From Amycolatopsis thermoflava N1165 (lineage in GTDB: Bacteria; Actinomycetota; Actinomycetes; Mycobacteriales; Pseudonocardiaceae): DNA of 64,000 nucleotides. The stretch is from positions 1,477,731-1,541,730 of the forward strand of contig NZ_KI421511.1 of the NCBI RefSeq assembly GCF_000473265.1, in the 5' to 3' direction. Positions within the stretch are counted from its first letter, which is position 1. Each line of letters starts with the position of its first letter. The translations under genes were made by a program, and so were the position numbers. This document shows, in pieces, positions 25,569-33,666 of the stretch. The notes under the pieces were generated by a model that had not been told where the DNA came from, did not search any database, and was given only the letters and a program-made list of their open reading frames with translations.

Positions 25569-26401
25569 CGCGTGCGCTCGTGCTCGGTGGTGGCGGTGTG
25601 GCCGGAATCGCGTGGCAAACCGGTTTCTTGCACGGTTTGTCGGAGTCCGGAGTGGACGTTCTCGGCGCGGACCGGTTCATCGGCACCTCCGCCGGATCGA
25701 CGGTGGCGGCGCAGATCACCAGCGGCACGGCGCTGGCGGAGTTGTTCCGGCGGCAGGTGGATCCGGCGCTGCAGTCACCGGAGATCCCGGCCGACGTCGA
25801 CGCCGAGACGATCGCGGAGATGTTCGGCGCGGCCGTGAGCGGCGCGACCGACGCGAAGGACGCGCGGCGGCGGATCGGCGAGCTGGCCCTGGCTGCGCGC
25901 ACGGTGGCGGAGGCCGACCGGCTGAAGGTGATCGAGGCGCGCCTGCCGGTCCACGACTGGCCCGCGGCGGCCCTGCACATCGTGGCGGTGGACGCCGCGA
26001 CCGGCGACGACCGGGTGTTCACCGCGGAGTCCCGGGTGTCGCTGGTGGACGCGGTCGCGGCCAGCTGCGCGGTGCCGGGCACCTGGCCGCCGGTCACGAT
26101 CGACGGCCGCCGCTACATAGACGGCGGGGTGCGGTCGATGGAGAACGCCGACCTCGCCGCCGGCTGCGACCGGGTGCTCGTGCTGCGGGTGACCGAGGTG
26201 CCCGGCAACACCGACCTGGACGACCAGGTGGCGGCGCTGCGGCGGGACGGCGCTGCGGTGCTGGTGGTCGCCCCGGACGCGGCGGCGGCCGAGGCGATCG
26301 GGCCGAACCTGCTGGATCCGTCGGTCCGCGAAGCGGCCGCGCGCGCCGGGTTCGACCAGGCCGCGCGGGCGGTCGCCGAGGTCACGGCCGTCTGGGGCTA
26401 G
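25565..26401 (+). CDS. patatin-like phospholipase
   Basis: A 278-residue protein with the patatin signatures: oxyanion loop GGGGVAG (about 8-14), nucleophile GTSAGS (about 41-46) and the Asp of the catalytic dyad in DGGVRS (about 188). Acyl hydrolase acting on lipids is the expected role. Start is tied to the upstream zinc-ribbon gene. A hairpin follows after 84 bases. Confidence 0.9.
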   Translation: MTRALVLGGGGVAGIAWQTGFLHGLSESGVDVLGADRFIGTSAGSTVAAQITSGTALAELFRRQVDPALQSPEIPADVDAETIAEMFGAAVSGATDAKDARRRIGELALAARTVAEADRLKVIEARLPVHDWPAAALHIVAVDAATGDDRVFTAESRVSLVDAVAASCAVPGTWPPVTIDGRRYIDGGVRSMENADLAAGCDRVLVLRVTEVPGNTDLDDQVAALRRDGAAVLVVAPDAAAAEAIGPNLLDPSVREAAARAGFDQAARAVAEVTAVWG

Positions 26402-26484
26402 GGCGCGTCTGGCGAGGTCTTTGTCCAGGTGATGACGTCGTGAATGAGGCTGGCCGCGCGGTGGGGGCGGCGGGTGGCCGGGTC

Positions 26485-26521
26485 GGTCCGGCGCCCGCGA
26501 TCCCCGTGCGGACGCCGGACC
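26485..26521. terminator. bidirectional hairpin between patatin and SMP-30 genes
   Basis: GGTCCGGCGCCCGC (26485-26498) and GCGGACGCCGGACC (26508-26521) pair over 14 positions with one mismatch and a 9-base loop. It lies between two convergent genes and probably ends both transcripts. Confidence 0.7.
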
Positions 26522-26530
26522 ACGACGCCC

Positions 26531-27415
26531 TCAGGGGCGCCCGGCGTGCGGGACGTCGACGCGGAAGGCGAGCAGGCTCGCTTCCCGCGCGTCCTTGCGG
26601 GCGTGCTCGTTGAAGTCCGGTGCCGCGCACGCGAACAGGGTGCGGCCGTCGGCGCCGCCGAGCATGCAGGCGAACACCCCGGTGCCCGGCTGGATCTCGT
26701 CGGCGATCTCGCCGCCCTCGCGGACGCGCAGCAGCCTGCCGCCGATGCCGTCGGCCACCCACAGGGCGCCTTCCGCGTCCAGGCAGCAGCCGTCCGGCGC
26801 GACGGCGATCTGCGGAAGCGCTTTCTCCAACTCGCGCTCGGTGAGCGGCTCGCCGAACTTCGCCCACACCCGGCGGTTGGTCAGGGACCCGTCGGCGGCG
26901 ATGTCGAAGGCGGTCACCCGGTTGCCGAAGGTCTCGTCGACCAGCAGCACCCCGTCGTCGGTGATGACGCTGCCGTTGGGGAACCACAGGTCCTCGGCGA
27001 CGACGGTGACGCTGCCGTCGGGGTCGACGCGCAGCAGGTTCGCCGGCGCCACCGGTGCGCCGTTCATCAGGTCGAACCCGAAGTTGCCGACATAGGCGCG
27101 TCCCTGGGCGTCGACGACCATGTCGTTGGGGTGCCCGGTCACGTGGGCCGACAGGTCGGCGTGCGTGACCAGGGTGCCGTCCGGCTCGCGGCGGAGCAGG
27201 CGGGCGTCGCGCATCGAGACGACGAGCAGGCGGCCGTCGGGCAGCCAGCCGAGCCCGGAGGGCTGACCGGGCACCTCGGCCTCGACCCGCAGATCGCTGC
27301 CGTCCTCGAGGCTGGACTGCACGAGGTGGGTGTAGAAGTCGGCGAACCAGATGCGGTCCTCGTGCCAGCGCGGGCATTCGAGGTAGGAGAACCCGGTCAG
27401 AACTGAGGTGTGCAC
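26531..27415 (-). CDS. SMP-30/gluconolaconase family protein
   Basis: A 294-residue six-bladed propeller lactonase. Metal ligands of the family are visible: Glu in LECPRW (about 14), Asn in WFPNGSV and Asp in WVADGIGG; HPNDMVVD gives the substrate-loop Asn. Expected to hydrolyse sugar lactones in a calcium- or zinc-dependent reaction. It is a single gene. Confidence 0.9.
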   Translation of the reverse strand: MHTSVLTGFSYLECPRWHEDRIWFADFYTHLVQSSLEDGSDLRVEAEVPGQPSGLGWLPDGRLLVVSMRDARLLRREPDGTLVTHADLSAHVTGHPNDMVVDAQGRAYVGNFGFDLMNGAPVAPANLLRVDPDGSVTVVAEDLWFPNGSVITDDGVLLVDETFGNRVTAFDIAADGSLTNRRVWAKFGEPLTERELEKALPQIAVAPDGCCLDAEGALWVADGIGGRLLRVREGGEIADEIQPGTGVFACMLGGADGRTLFACAAPDFNEHARKDAREASLLAFRVDVPHAGRP

Positions 27416-27452
27416 GGGGGGTAGTCAGTCACGACGCGGGCACGGTGTCAAG

Positions 27453-28571
27453 TCAGGCGTCGCGCACCAGCCGGAGGTGGCGCTGTTCGGCGGGTTCCGA
27501 CGGCTCGGCCGTGGTTCCGCCGGTGAGGTCGGCGAGCATCTGCGTGGTTTGCCGGCGCCGGCTGCGGCGCACGTAGATCAGCGTGGTGGCAACGCTTTCA
27601 TGCCCGGCGAGGTCGGCCAGGTCCTCGACCGAGACACCCTTCTCGTAGCCGAGGGTCAGCACGGTGTGCCGCAGCGAGTGCGGGACGACGTCGTCGGGCT
27701 GGTCCAGACCTGCGCCGCGTGCGGTCTCCCGCAGGAGGTTGCCGAGGTCGCGTGAGGTCAGGGGCGTGCCGGTGCGGGTGGCGAACAGCCAGCCGGACAG
27801 CTCGGCGACCGGCTTGCCTTCACGTGCGGCGCGGGCGGCCAGGTAGTCGCCGAGGGCGGCGTCGGCGCGGCCGAGGATGTCGGCGGTCTTGCGGTGCCCG
27901 CCCTTGTTGACGTAGCGCAGGATCCGGTGGCCGTGGTCGACGCCGAGGTCGCCGTCCGGGCCGCAGCGGGCGTGCAGGATCGCGCCGGACCGCACCGCGG
28001 TGGTGGCCATGATCTCCAGGATGGCGAGGTTGCGCAGCGCGGCTTCGGTGCCGAGCTGGGCGGCGCGGTCCCGGGCGTGGCCGAGGAGGGCGAGGAGTTC
28101 CTCGTAGGTGAGGGCGCGAGTCTGGGACTCCTGGTCGCGCTTGTGGCGGGGGACCAGCCGCGCCGGGTTGTCGTCGTGGACGCGGTTGTCGATCAGCTCG
28201 GTGTACCACGAGCTGACGGCGGCCAGGCGGGCATTGTGGGTGACCGGGCTGCCGGGGTCGAGCAGGGCTATCCAGTCCCGCACGTCGGCGAGCCGGGCGG
28301 CCAGCGGGTCGACGCGGTGCCAGTCGCAGTAGGACAGCCACAACCCGAGGCCGCGCCAGTAGGAACGGCGGGTCTGGTGGCTCTTCATCGCCAGCAGCCA
28401 GGCGTGGGTGATCGCGCGCGGCCCGTGCCGGTCCGACAGTTTCCCGGGCAGCGCGGGCAGTTCGGCGACCGCCTCGTCGAGCCAGGCGCGCAGCGCGTCG
28501 GGAGCCGGCGCGCGGGCCGGCAGCGGGCGCGGCGCGAACGGCGCCAGCTCGATGGTGTCGTCGCCGGTCAC
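27453..28571 (-). CDS. tyrosine-type site-specific recombinase
   Basis: A 372-residue integrase-family protein. An N-terminal SAM-like core-binding domain (about 55-135) is followed by the catalytic domain with R194 (TAVRSG), K223 (VNKGG), H298 and R301 (HSLRHT), H324 (AGHE) and the nucleophile Y333 (LIYVRR). All catalytic residues are present. No excisionase, phage or transposon genes lie beside it, and no attL/attR pair was seen. It is divergent from a coiled-coil protein across an AT-rich, repeat-dense region, so the two may form one module. Confidence 0.92.
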   Translation of the reverse strand: MTGDDTIELAPFAPRPLPARAPAPDALRAWLDEAVAELPALPGKLSDRHGPRAITHAWLLAMKSHQTRRSYWRGLGLWLSYCDWHRVDPLAARLADVRDWIALLDPGSPVTHNARLAAVSSWYTELIDNRVHDDNPARLVPRHKRDQESQTRALTYEELLALLGHARDRAAQLGTEAALRNLAILEIMATTAVRSGAILHARCGPDGDLGVDHGHRILRYVNKGGHRKTADILGRADAALGDYLAARAAREGKPVAELSGWLFATRTGTPLTSRDLGNLLRETARGAGLDQPDDVVPHSLRHTVLTLGYEKGVSVEDLADLAGHESVATTLIYVRRSRRRQTTQMLADLTGGTTAEPSEPAEQRHLRLVRDA

Positions 28572-28705
28572 GTCCTGGATTCTGCCTCAGGTTCTCCTGA
28601 TGCTCGCGGGGTATCGGACCGCCGGCCGGAAGCTTCGGGGTCGCGGTAGGCGGCCTACTCCCGAGCCGGGGTCGTTTCGTCACAGTGACGATCGCGGCTT
28701 TTCGA

Positions 28706-28734
28706 TGTCCTTCCTCCGCCTGTCCTTCCTCCGC
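28706..28734 (+). repeat. two tandem 14-base direct repeats
   Basis: TGTCCTTCCTCCGC occurs at 28706-28719 and again at 28721-28734, a 15-base period. They lie at the edge of the AT-rich region between the recombinase and the coiled-coil gene and could be protein-binding iterons. Confidence 0.75.
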
Positions 28735-28828
28735 GATAACCGTGATTATCATGGGCACCCTTCAGTTATAGTTTACTTAGCTAAACCCTAGGTATTGGTT
28801 ACCAAACTTGAACTGGTAGCCTGCGGTT
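28735..28828. promoter_or_regulatory. AT-rich dyad-rich intergenic region of the recombinase/coiled-coil module
   Basis: This stretch is markedly richer in A and T than its surroundings. It holds GATAA-N6-TTATC (28735-28750), the palindrome TTAGCTAA (28777-28784) set within GTTTA...TAAAC (28771-28786) and TTGGT-T-ACCAA (28795-28805). A -10-like TATAGT lies at 28767-28772, and TATAAC can be read on the other strand at the same place. It probably holds divergent promoters, operators or a recombination site. Confidence 0.6.
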
Positions 28829-29971
28829 ATGCAGGAGACACCCCCGCCACCGCCTCGCAGGGACGCCACGGGAAGCCGGGAGACCGTGTCCGATCCGGCG
28901 CTGTGCCGGTACTGCCGACGGCATCCGCGCAAGCAGCCGGGGCCGCGCGGCGGGCGGCCGGGCGAGTACTGCACGACGGTGTGGGCGGTCGACGAGCGCG
29001 GCCGCGAGGTGACGTGCGCGCGGCTGGACGAGGCCGACCAGATCGCGTTCGCCGCCTATGGGCCGGCGATGCCGGGGCTGGACGTGGCCGCGGTCGGCCG
29101 GGACGTGAGCCGGGCCCTGGCGGAGATCGCGCCGCTGCAGCAGACCCTCGCCGCGCTGGACGGGCGGCTCGACGCCGAGATCGCCGAGGCCCGTGAGCGG
29201 GTCGCGGAAGCCGAAGCCGCCCGCACGGACGCCGAGGCCAGGGCGGACGCCGCGGAGCAACAGTCCGCCGAGGCTGCGGCCGCGGCCGCGGCCGCAGCCG
29301 ACCGGGCGGAGGCCGCCGACAAGCGCGCGGCGGAAGCCGAGCAGCGCGCCGCGGCCGACCGGAGCCAGGCCCAGCGCGCGATCGCCGACCGGCTGACCGC
29401 CGAGGGCGAGATCCGTCAGTTGCGGGAACGGCTGGACCAGCTCGAAACCGAGCACCGCCAAGCCGCGGAAACGGCGGCCGCCCGCATCGAGGAGCTCACC
29501 GCCGCGGCGGCCGCCCGCGCCAGCGAAGCCGAAGCTGCCCACGCGCGCGCCCGGCAACTCGAGACTGACCTGCGTGACCTGGCGACGCAGCACCACGAGG
29601 ACCTCGAACAGCTCCGCGCCCGCCACGACCGAGCGCTGACCGAGGAACGCGCGAAGCACCGCGAGGACCGCGAGCGCTGGCAGACCGAGCACGACCAGCG
29701 AGTAGCGGCGCTACGCGAACAACACGAAGCAGCGTTGAACGCCGCCCGCGAACGCGCCGCCGAGCTGGCCACAGCGGCCGCCCGAGCCGAAACAGCAGCC
29801 ACCGAAGCCCGCACCGCCGCCACGACGGCCACCCGCACGGCCGACGCCGCCGCGGCCCGGCTGTCGGCCCTGCGGGAGGGCGTGCTGGCCGCATTGGCTG
29901 ATACGGGAGCCGACTTGCCCGCCCGGTTGCGCACCCTGCTGGCCGACACCGCCCCGGCTGCCACCAGCTAG
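28829..29971 (+). CDS. long coiled-coil protein with N-terminal Cys motif (KfrA-like architecture)
   Basis: A 380-residue protein. Residues 22-70 hold four Cys (26, 29, 48, 63) in a basic context (CRYCRRHPRKQPGPRGGRPGE), possibly a zinc-binding DNA-contact module. Residues about 95-350 form an almost uninterrupted Ala/Glu/Arg-rich heptad coiled coil. The end (LREGVLAALADTGADLPARLRTLL) looks amphipathic. The layout recalls plasmid KfrA proteins, but the N-terminal domain is different. It is divergent from the tyrosine recombinase. No function is assigned; DNA maintenance is an inference. Confidence 0.8.
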   Translation: MQETPPPPPRRDATGSRETVSDPALCRYCRRHPRKQPGPRGGRPGEYCTTVWAVDERGREVTCARLDEADQIAFAAYGPAMPGLDVAAVGRDVSRALAEIAPLQQTLAALDGRLDAEIAEARERVAEAEAARTDAEARADAAEQQSAEAAAAAAAAADRAEAADKRAAEAEQRAAADRSQAQRAIADRLTAEGEIRQLRERLDQLETEHRQAAETAAARIEELTAAAAARASEAEAAHARARQLETDLRDLATQHHEDLEQLRARHDRALTEERAKHREDRERWQTEHDQRVAALREQHEAALNAARERAAELATAAARAETAATEARTAATTATRTADAAAARLSALREGVLAALADTGADLPARLRTLLADTAPAATS

Positions 29972-30041
29972 CGGTACCAGCTCAGGGTCTGTTCGAACGG
30001 GGAGCCTTCAGTCGACAGTGCGTGCCCTGCAGCACCGTTGA

Positions 30042-30539
30042 TCAGCTACTGGAGCACGGCCGGCGCCACGCCGGGTTGAGGCGGACGCCCAGTTCCTCCA
30101 GCTCGACCGGATGCCCGTCGTCGGTGCGGAGGCCGGCCCGGACCGGGGCTCCGGTTTCGTGGTCGACGTACAGCAGGGTCGGTCCGCCGTCCTGGAGGTG
30201 CTTGTCCGCCCACTGCATCAGGCCGATGACCACCGGCAGCAGGTCGCGGCCCATCTCGGTGAGCACGTATTCGTCGCGGGTGCGGCCGCCCGCGTCACGG
30301 TAGGGCGGCTTTTCGAGCAGGCCGGCCTCGGTGAGGTGCCGCAGCTGCCGGGCCGCGGCCGTCTCGGTGATGCCGATCCGCTCCGCGAAGGCGCTGAACC
30401 GGGTGGTGCCGTAGAAGGCCTCGCGCAGGATGAGCAGCGCCGACTTCGTGCCGACGATCTCCAGGGCCTTGACCAGGGAGCAGTGATCGGTCTTCCACGA
30501 GCTGAGGTCCGCGAGCGGACCTTCCATCACGGCGGGCAT
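30042..30539 (-). CDS. HxlR-type winged-helix regulator with C-terminal extension
   Basis: A 165-residue protein (161 if ATG 30527). The HxlR winged helix (about 15-110: CSLVKALEIVGTKSALLILREAFYGTTRFSAFAERIGITETAAARQLRHL) is followed by a 50-residue tail of unknown role (LLYVDHETGAPVRAGLRTDDGHPV). It is divergent from a DHA2 exporter whose start is only about 28 bases away, so it is the likely repressor. Confidence 0.9.
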   Translation of the reverse strand: MPAVMEGPLADLSSWKTDHCSLVKALEIVGTKSALLILREAFYGTTRFSAFAERIGITETAAARQLRHLTEAGLLEKPPYRDAGGRTRDEYVLTEMGRDLLPVVIGLMQWADKHLQDGGPTLLYVDHETGAPVRAGLRTDDGHPVELEELGVRLNPAWRRPCSSS

Positions 30540-30566
30540 GGGTCACGGCGCCGGGAGAACGCGATC

Positions 30567-31938
30567 GTGGTCGTGCTGTGCCTGGCCGCGTTCATGGCCA
30601 CGCTCGACGTCTTCGTGGTCAACGTCGCGTTCACCGGCATCGGCGCGAGCTTCGCCGGGTCGTCGCTGGCGGACTTGAGCTGGGTGCTCAACGCCTACAC
30701 GATCGTCTACGCGGCGCTGCTGATCCCGGCCGGGCGGCTGGCGGACCGGCACGGCCGCAAGGCGGGCTTCCTCGTCGGGCTGACCGTCATCACCCTCGCC
30801 AGTGTGGGCTGCGCGGTGGCGCCCGGGCTGTGGTGGCTGGTCGCGTTCCGGGTGCTGCAGGCCGCCGGCGCCGCCGCGCTGACCCCGGCCGGCCTGGGAC
30901 TGCTGCTGACCGCCCTGCCGCCCGAGCGGCGCGCGGGCGCGGTGAAGGTGTGGGCCACCACCAGCTCGTTCGCCGCCGCACTCGGCCCGGTCGTCGGCGG
31001 GGCGCTGGTGGAGCTGTCCTGGAACTGGGTGTTCCTGATCAACGTGCCGGTCGGTGTCGTGGCGTTCGCCGCGGCGATGCGCCTGGTGCCGGAGTCCCGG
31101 GACGAGTTGGTCACCCGGCTGCCCGACGTGCCCGGCGCCGTCGTGCTCGCGGTCGCGATCGGCGCGCTCGCGCTCGGGCTGGTGAAGGGTGGCGAACGGG
31201 GCTGGACCGGCGCGGCGGCCCTGGGTGCGTTCGGCGTCGCGGTCGCCGGCGTCGCGGTCGCCGGCATCGCGCTGCTGGTGGTGCGGGTGCTGCGGCACCC
31301 GGCGCCCGTCGTGGAGCCGGCCCTGTTCCGCGTGCCGGCCTTTGTGTGGGCGAACGTCACGGCCTTGGTGTTCTGCACGGCGTTCGGGGCGTTGTTCCCC
31401 AGTGTCGTCCTGTGGCTGGAGAACGTCGCCGGCTACAGCGCGATCGCCACCGGTGTCGCGATCCTGCCGGTGCCGCTGATGGTCCCGCTCTTCGCGATGG
31501 TGGGCCAACGGCTGGCGCGCCGGATGCCGGCCGGCGCGCTGGTCGCCGTGGGCAACCTGGTGTTCTGCCTGGGCGCGGTGATGCTGGCCTGGAACGCCTC
31601 GGCGCAGGCCCGGTTCGCCACCGACGTCCTGCCCGGTTGGATCGTGACCGGCGTCGGCATCGGCCTGGCGCTGCCGACCCTGATGGCCGCGGCGACGGCG
31701 AGCCTGCCGCCCGCCCAGGCCGCGACCGGCAGCGCCGTGGTCAACACCGGCCGCCAGCTGGGGTACGTCCTCGGCGTGGCGGTCCTGGTCGCGGTGCTCG
31801 GGCACGCTCGACACCCCGCACCCCAGAGCGACGACGGGTTTCGCGGGCGCGTGGTGGTTCATCGCCGGTGCGGCCGGTCTCGGTGCCGTCACCGCGCTCG
31901 GCCTCACACCGCGGCGGCGGATGGTTTATAGTCACTGA
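30567..31938 (+). CDS. DHA2-family MFS exporter with 3' frameshift
   Basis: About 455 residues of a DHA2 transporter (AAFMATLDVFVVNVAFTGIG in span 1 and GRLADRHGRKAGF after span 2). GTG 30567 follows GGGAG; there is no better in-frame start. The reading frame changes near the GGG at 31800-31802: in the current frame the end is lost and stops at 31931, while dropping one G gives a sensible last span (TTGFAGAWWFIAGAAGLGAVTALGLTPRRR) and a stop at 31938. The last span is therefore frameshifted, either truly or through a base-call error. The coordinate given is the restored gene. Confidence 0.75.
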
Positions 31939-31947
31939 GACCAATAA
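31925..31947. promoter_or_regulatory. palindromic operator upstream of the Nudix regulator gene
   Basis: An imperfect dyad centred on 31936 with core GTC-ACTGA-GAC and A/T-rich flanks. It ends 9 bases before the Nudix start codon and overlaps the end of the exporter gene. It is a likely autoregulatory site for the downstream NrtR-like protein. Confidence 0.55.
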
Positions 31948-31956
31948 GGGGGGTGG

Positions 31957-32667
31957 ATGTACGACAAGCACGCGTACGAGCCCTTCGCGGTGACTGTCGA
32001 TCTCGCGGTGTTCACGGTGCGCGCGGGGCGGCTGTGGATCCTGCTCGTGGAGCGGGGTGCGGAGCCGTTCGCGGGGTGGTGGGCGCTGCCGGGCGGGTTT
32101 CTCAGGCCGGACGAGTCGGCGGAGGCCGCGGCCCGGCGGGAGCTCGCCGAGGAGACCGGGTTCGCCGAGGTCGCGGGGCTCCATCTGGAACAGCTGCGCA
32201 CCTACAGCGAGCCGGACCGGGACCCGCGGATGCGCGTCGTGTCGGTGGCTTTCGCCGCGCTCGTGCCGGGTGCGCCGGAGCCCACGGGCGGCGGGGACGC
32301 GGCGCGCGCTGTCTGGGTGCCGTTCGGTGAGCAGGGTCCGCTGGCCTTCGACCACGACCGCATCCTCACCGACGCCCACGACCGGATCGGCGGGGAACTC
32401 GAACGCACCGGCCTGGCGACGGAGTTCTGCGAGCCCGAGTTCACGCTCGGCGAGCTGCGGCGGGTCTACGAGGCGGTGTGGGGGACCGGTCTGGACCCGG
32501 CGAACTTCCGGCGCAAGGTGCTTGCCACCCCGGGGTTCGTCACACCCGTGGCAGGCGCGTCCCGGCTGACCGGCGGGCGCGGCAAACCCGCCGCGCTGTA
32601 CCGGGCCGGTGGCGCCGCCACGCTGCACCCGCCGCTGCTCCGACCGACGGAAGGACGACGTTCATGA
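31957..32667 (+). CDS. NrtR-like Nudix regulator/hydrolase
   Basis: A 236-residue protein. The Nudix box is intact (GFLRPDESAEAAARRELAEETGF, about residues 47-69, GX5EX7REUXEEXGU), so catalysis is possible. The C-terminal part (FTLGELRRVYEAVWGTGLDPANFRRKVLATPGFV) matches the winged helix of NrtR regulators, which bind ADP-ribose and control NAD metabolism genes. The next gene, overlapping by ATGA, encodes an ADP-ribosylglycohydrolase, so ADP-ribose or a related compound is the probable ligand. Confidence 0.88.
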   Translation: MYDKHAYEPFAVTVDLAVFTVRAGRLWILLVERGAEPFAGWWALPGGFLRPDESAEAAARRELAEETGFAEVAGLHLEQLRTYSEPDRDPRMRVVSVAFAALVPGAPEPTGGGDAARAVWVPFGEQGPLAFDHDRILTDAHDRIGGELERTGLATEFCEPEFTLGELRRVYEAVWGTGLDPANFRRKVLATPGFVTPVAGASRLTGGRGKPAALYRAGGAATLHPPLLRPTEGRRS

Positions 32668-33662
32668 CCAGGCAACCGGCCACCGGCTCGCTGCTGGGCC
32701 TCGCGCTGGGCGACGCGCTCGGCGCGCCGACCGAGTTCCAGGGTGTGCCGGCGATCCTCGCCGCGCACGGGCCGTGGCGGGAGATGGACCTGCCCGGCCC
32801 GGTCGCGTTGATCACCGACGACACGCAGATGGCGCTGGCCGTCGCCCGCGCGGCCATCCTGGGCGAGCTGGAGCCGGAGCGGTTCGAGCCGCCGTTGCGG
32901 GCGGAGTTCGTCGCCTGGCTGCGCTCGCCCGAGAACAACCGCGCCCCCGGCGCCACCTGCCTGCGGGCCTGCCGCCTGCTGGAGGCCGGTCATCCGTGGC
33001 CGGCGGCCAGCCAGATCACCTCGAAGGGCTGCGGGGCGAACATGCGGGTCACGCCGCTGGGCCTGCTGCCCGGGATCGACGGCGAACAGCGCGCGGGCGC
33101 CGCCCAGTTGCAGGCGGGCCTCACGCACGGGCACCCCACCGGGCTCGCCGCCGCCGATCTCACCGCGCACACCGTCCACCTGCTGGCCGAGGGCGCCGAA
33201 CCGGCCGGGCTGCCCGGGGCGTTGCGCGACTACGCCGCCCGGCACCGCGACACCTACCACGAGCGGTGGCTGGGCGACCTGTGGACGCGCGCCGGTGACT
33301 CCTCGCCGGAGCAGTTCATCGCCCGCGGCTGGGACGAGTGCCTGGCCGCCCTGGACCGCCTGGATGCGGCGGTGCGCGACGCCGACCGGGACACCGACCC
33401 GTGCCTGGCTACCGGCGAGGGCTGGGTCGCCGAGGAGGCGCTGGCCACCGGCCTGCTGTGCTTCCTGCTGTTCCCCGGCGACCCGGTGCTCGCGCTGCGC
33501 CGCGCCGCCTGCACGTCCGGCGACTCGGACTCGATCGCCGCGCTGGCCGGCGCGTTCGCGGGCGCCCACCACGGCGCCGGAGCCTGGCCGCCGGAGTGGG
33601 TCGCGCGGCTGGAGCACCGCGACGAGCTGTTGGCGTTCGGCGCGAAGTGGGACATGGCCTGA
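32664..33662 (+). CDS. ADP-ribosylglycohydrolase family protein
   Basis: A 332-residue protein of the DraG/ARH family. LGDALGAPTEF near the start, the metal-binding ITDDTQM (about residue 51) and CTSGDSDSIAALAGAFAGA (about 290) supply the dinuclear magnesium or manganese site. It removes ADP-ribose from proteins or small molecules. The start overlaps the stop of the Nudix regulator, so both are made together. Confidence 0.9.
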   Translation: MTRQPATGSLLGLALGDALGAPTEFQGVPAILAAHGPWREMDLPGPVALITDDTQMALAVARAAILGELEPERFEPPLRAEFVAWLRSPENNRAPGATCLRACRLLEAGHPWPAASQITSKGCGANMRVTPLGLLPGIDGEQRAGAAQLQAGLTHGHPTGLAAADLTAHTVHLLAEGAEPAGLPGALRDYAARHRDTYHERWLGDLWTRAGDSSPEQFIARGWDECLAALDRLDAAVRDADRDTDPCLATGEGWVAEEALATGLLCFLLFPGDPVLALRRAACTSGDSDSIAALAGAFAGAHHGAGAWPPEWVARLEHRDELLAFGAKWDMA

Positions 33663-33666
33663 CCCG

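Noticed and set aside
27453-28828. Reading the recombinase as part of a prophage or integrative element
   Set aside because: No phage, excisionase, conjugation or tRNA-end sequence was seen within several kb on either side, and no flanking att repeats were found by eye.
30483-30566. Earlier start (GTG 30483) for the DHA2 exporter
   Set aside because: It would overlap the divergent HxlR gene and lacks a ribosome site; GTG 30567 has GGGAG at the right spacing.
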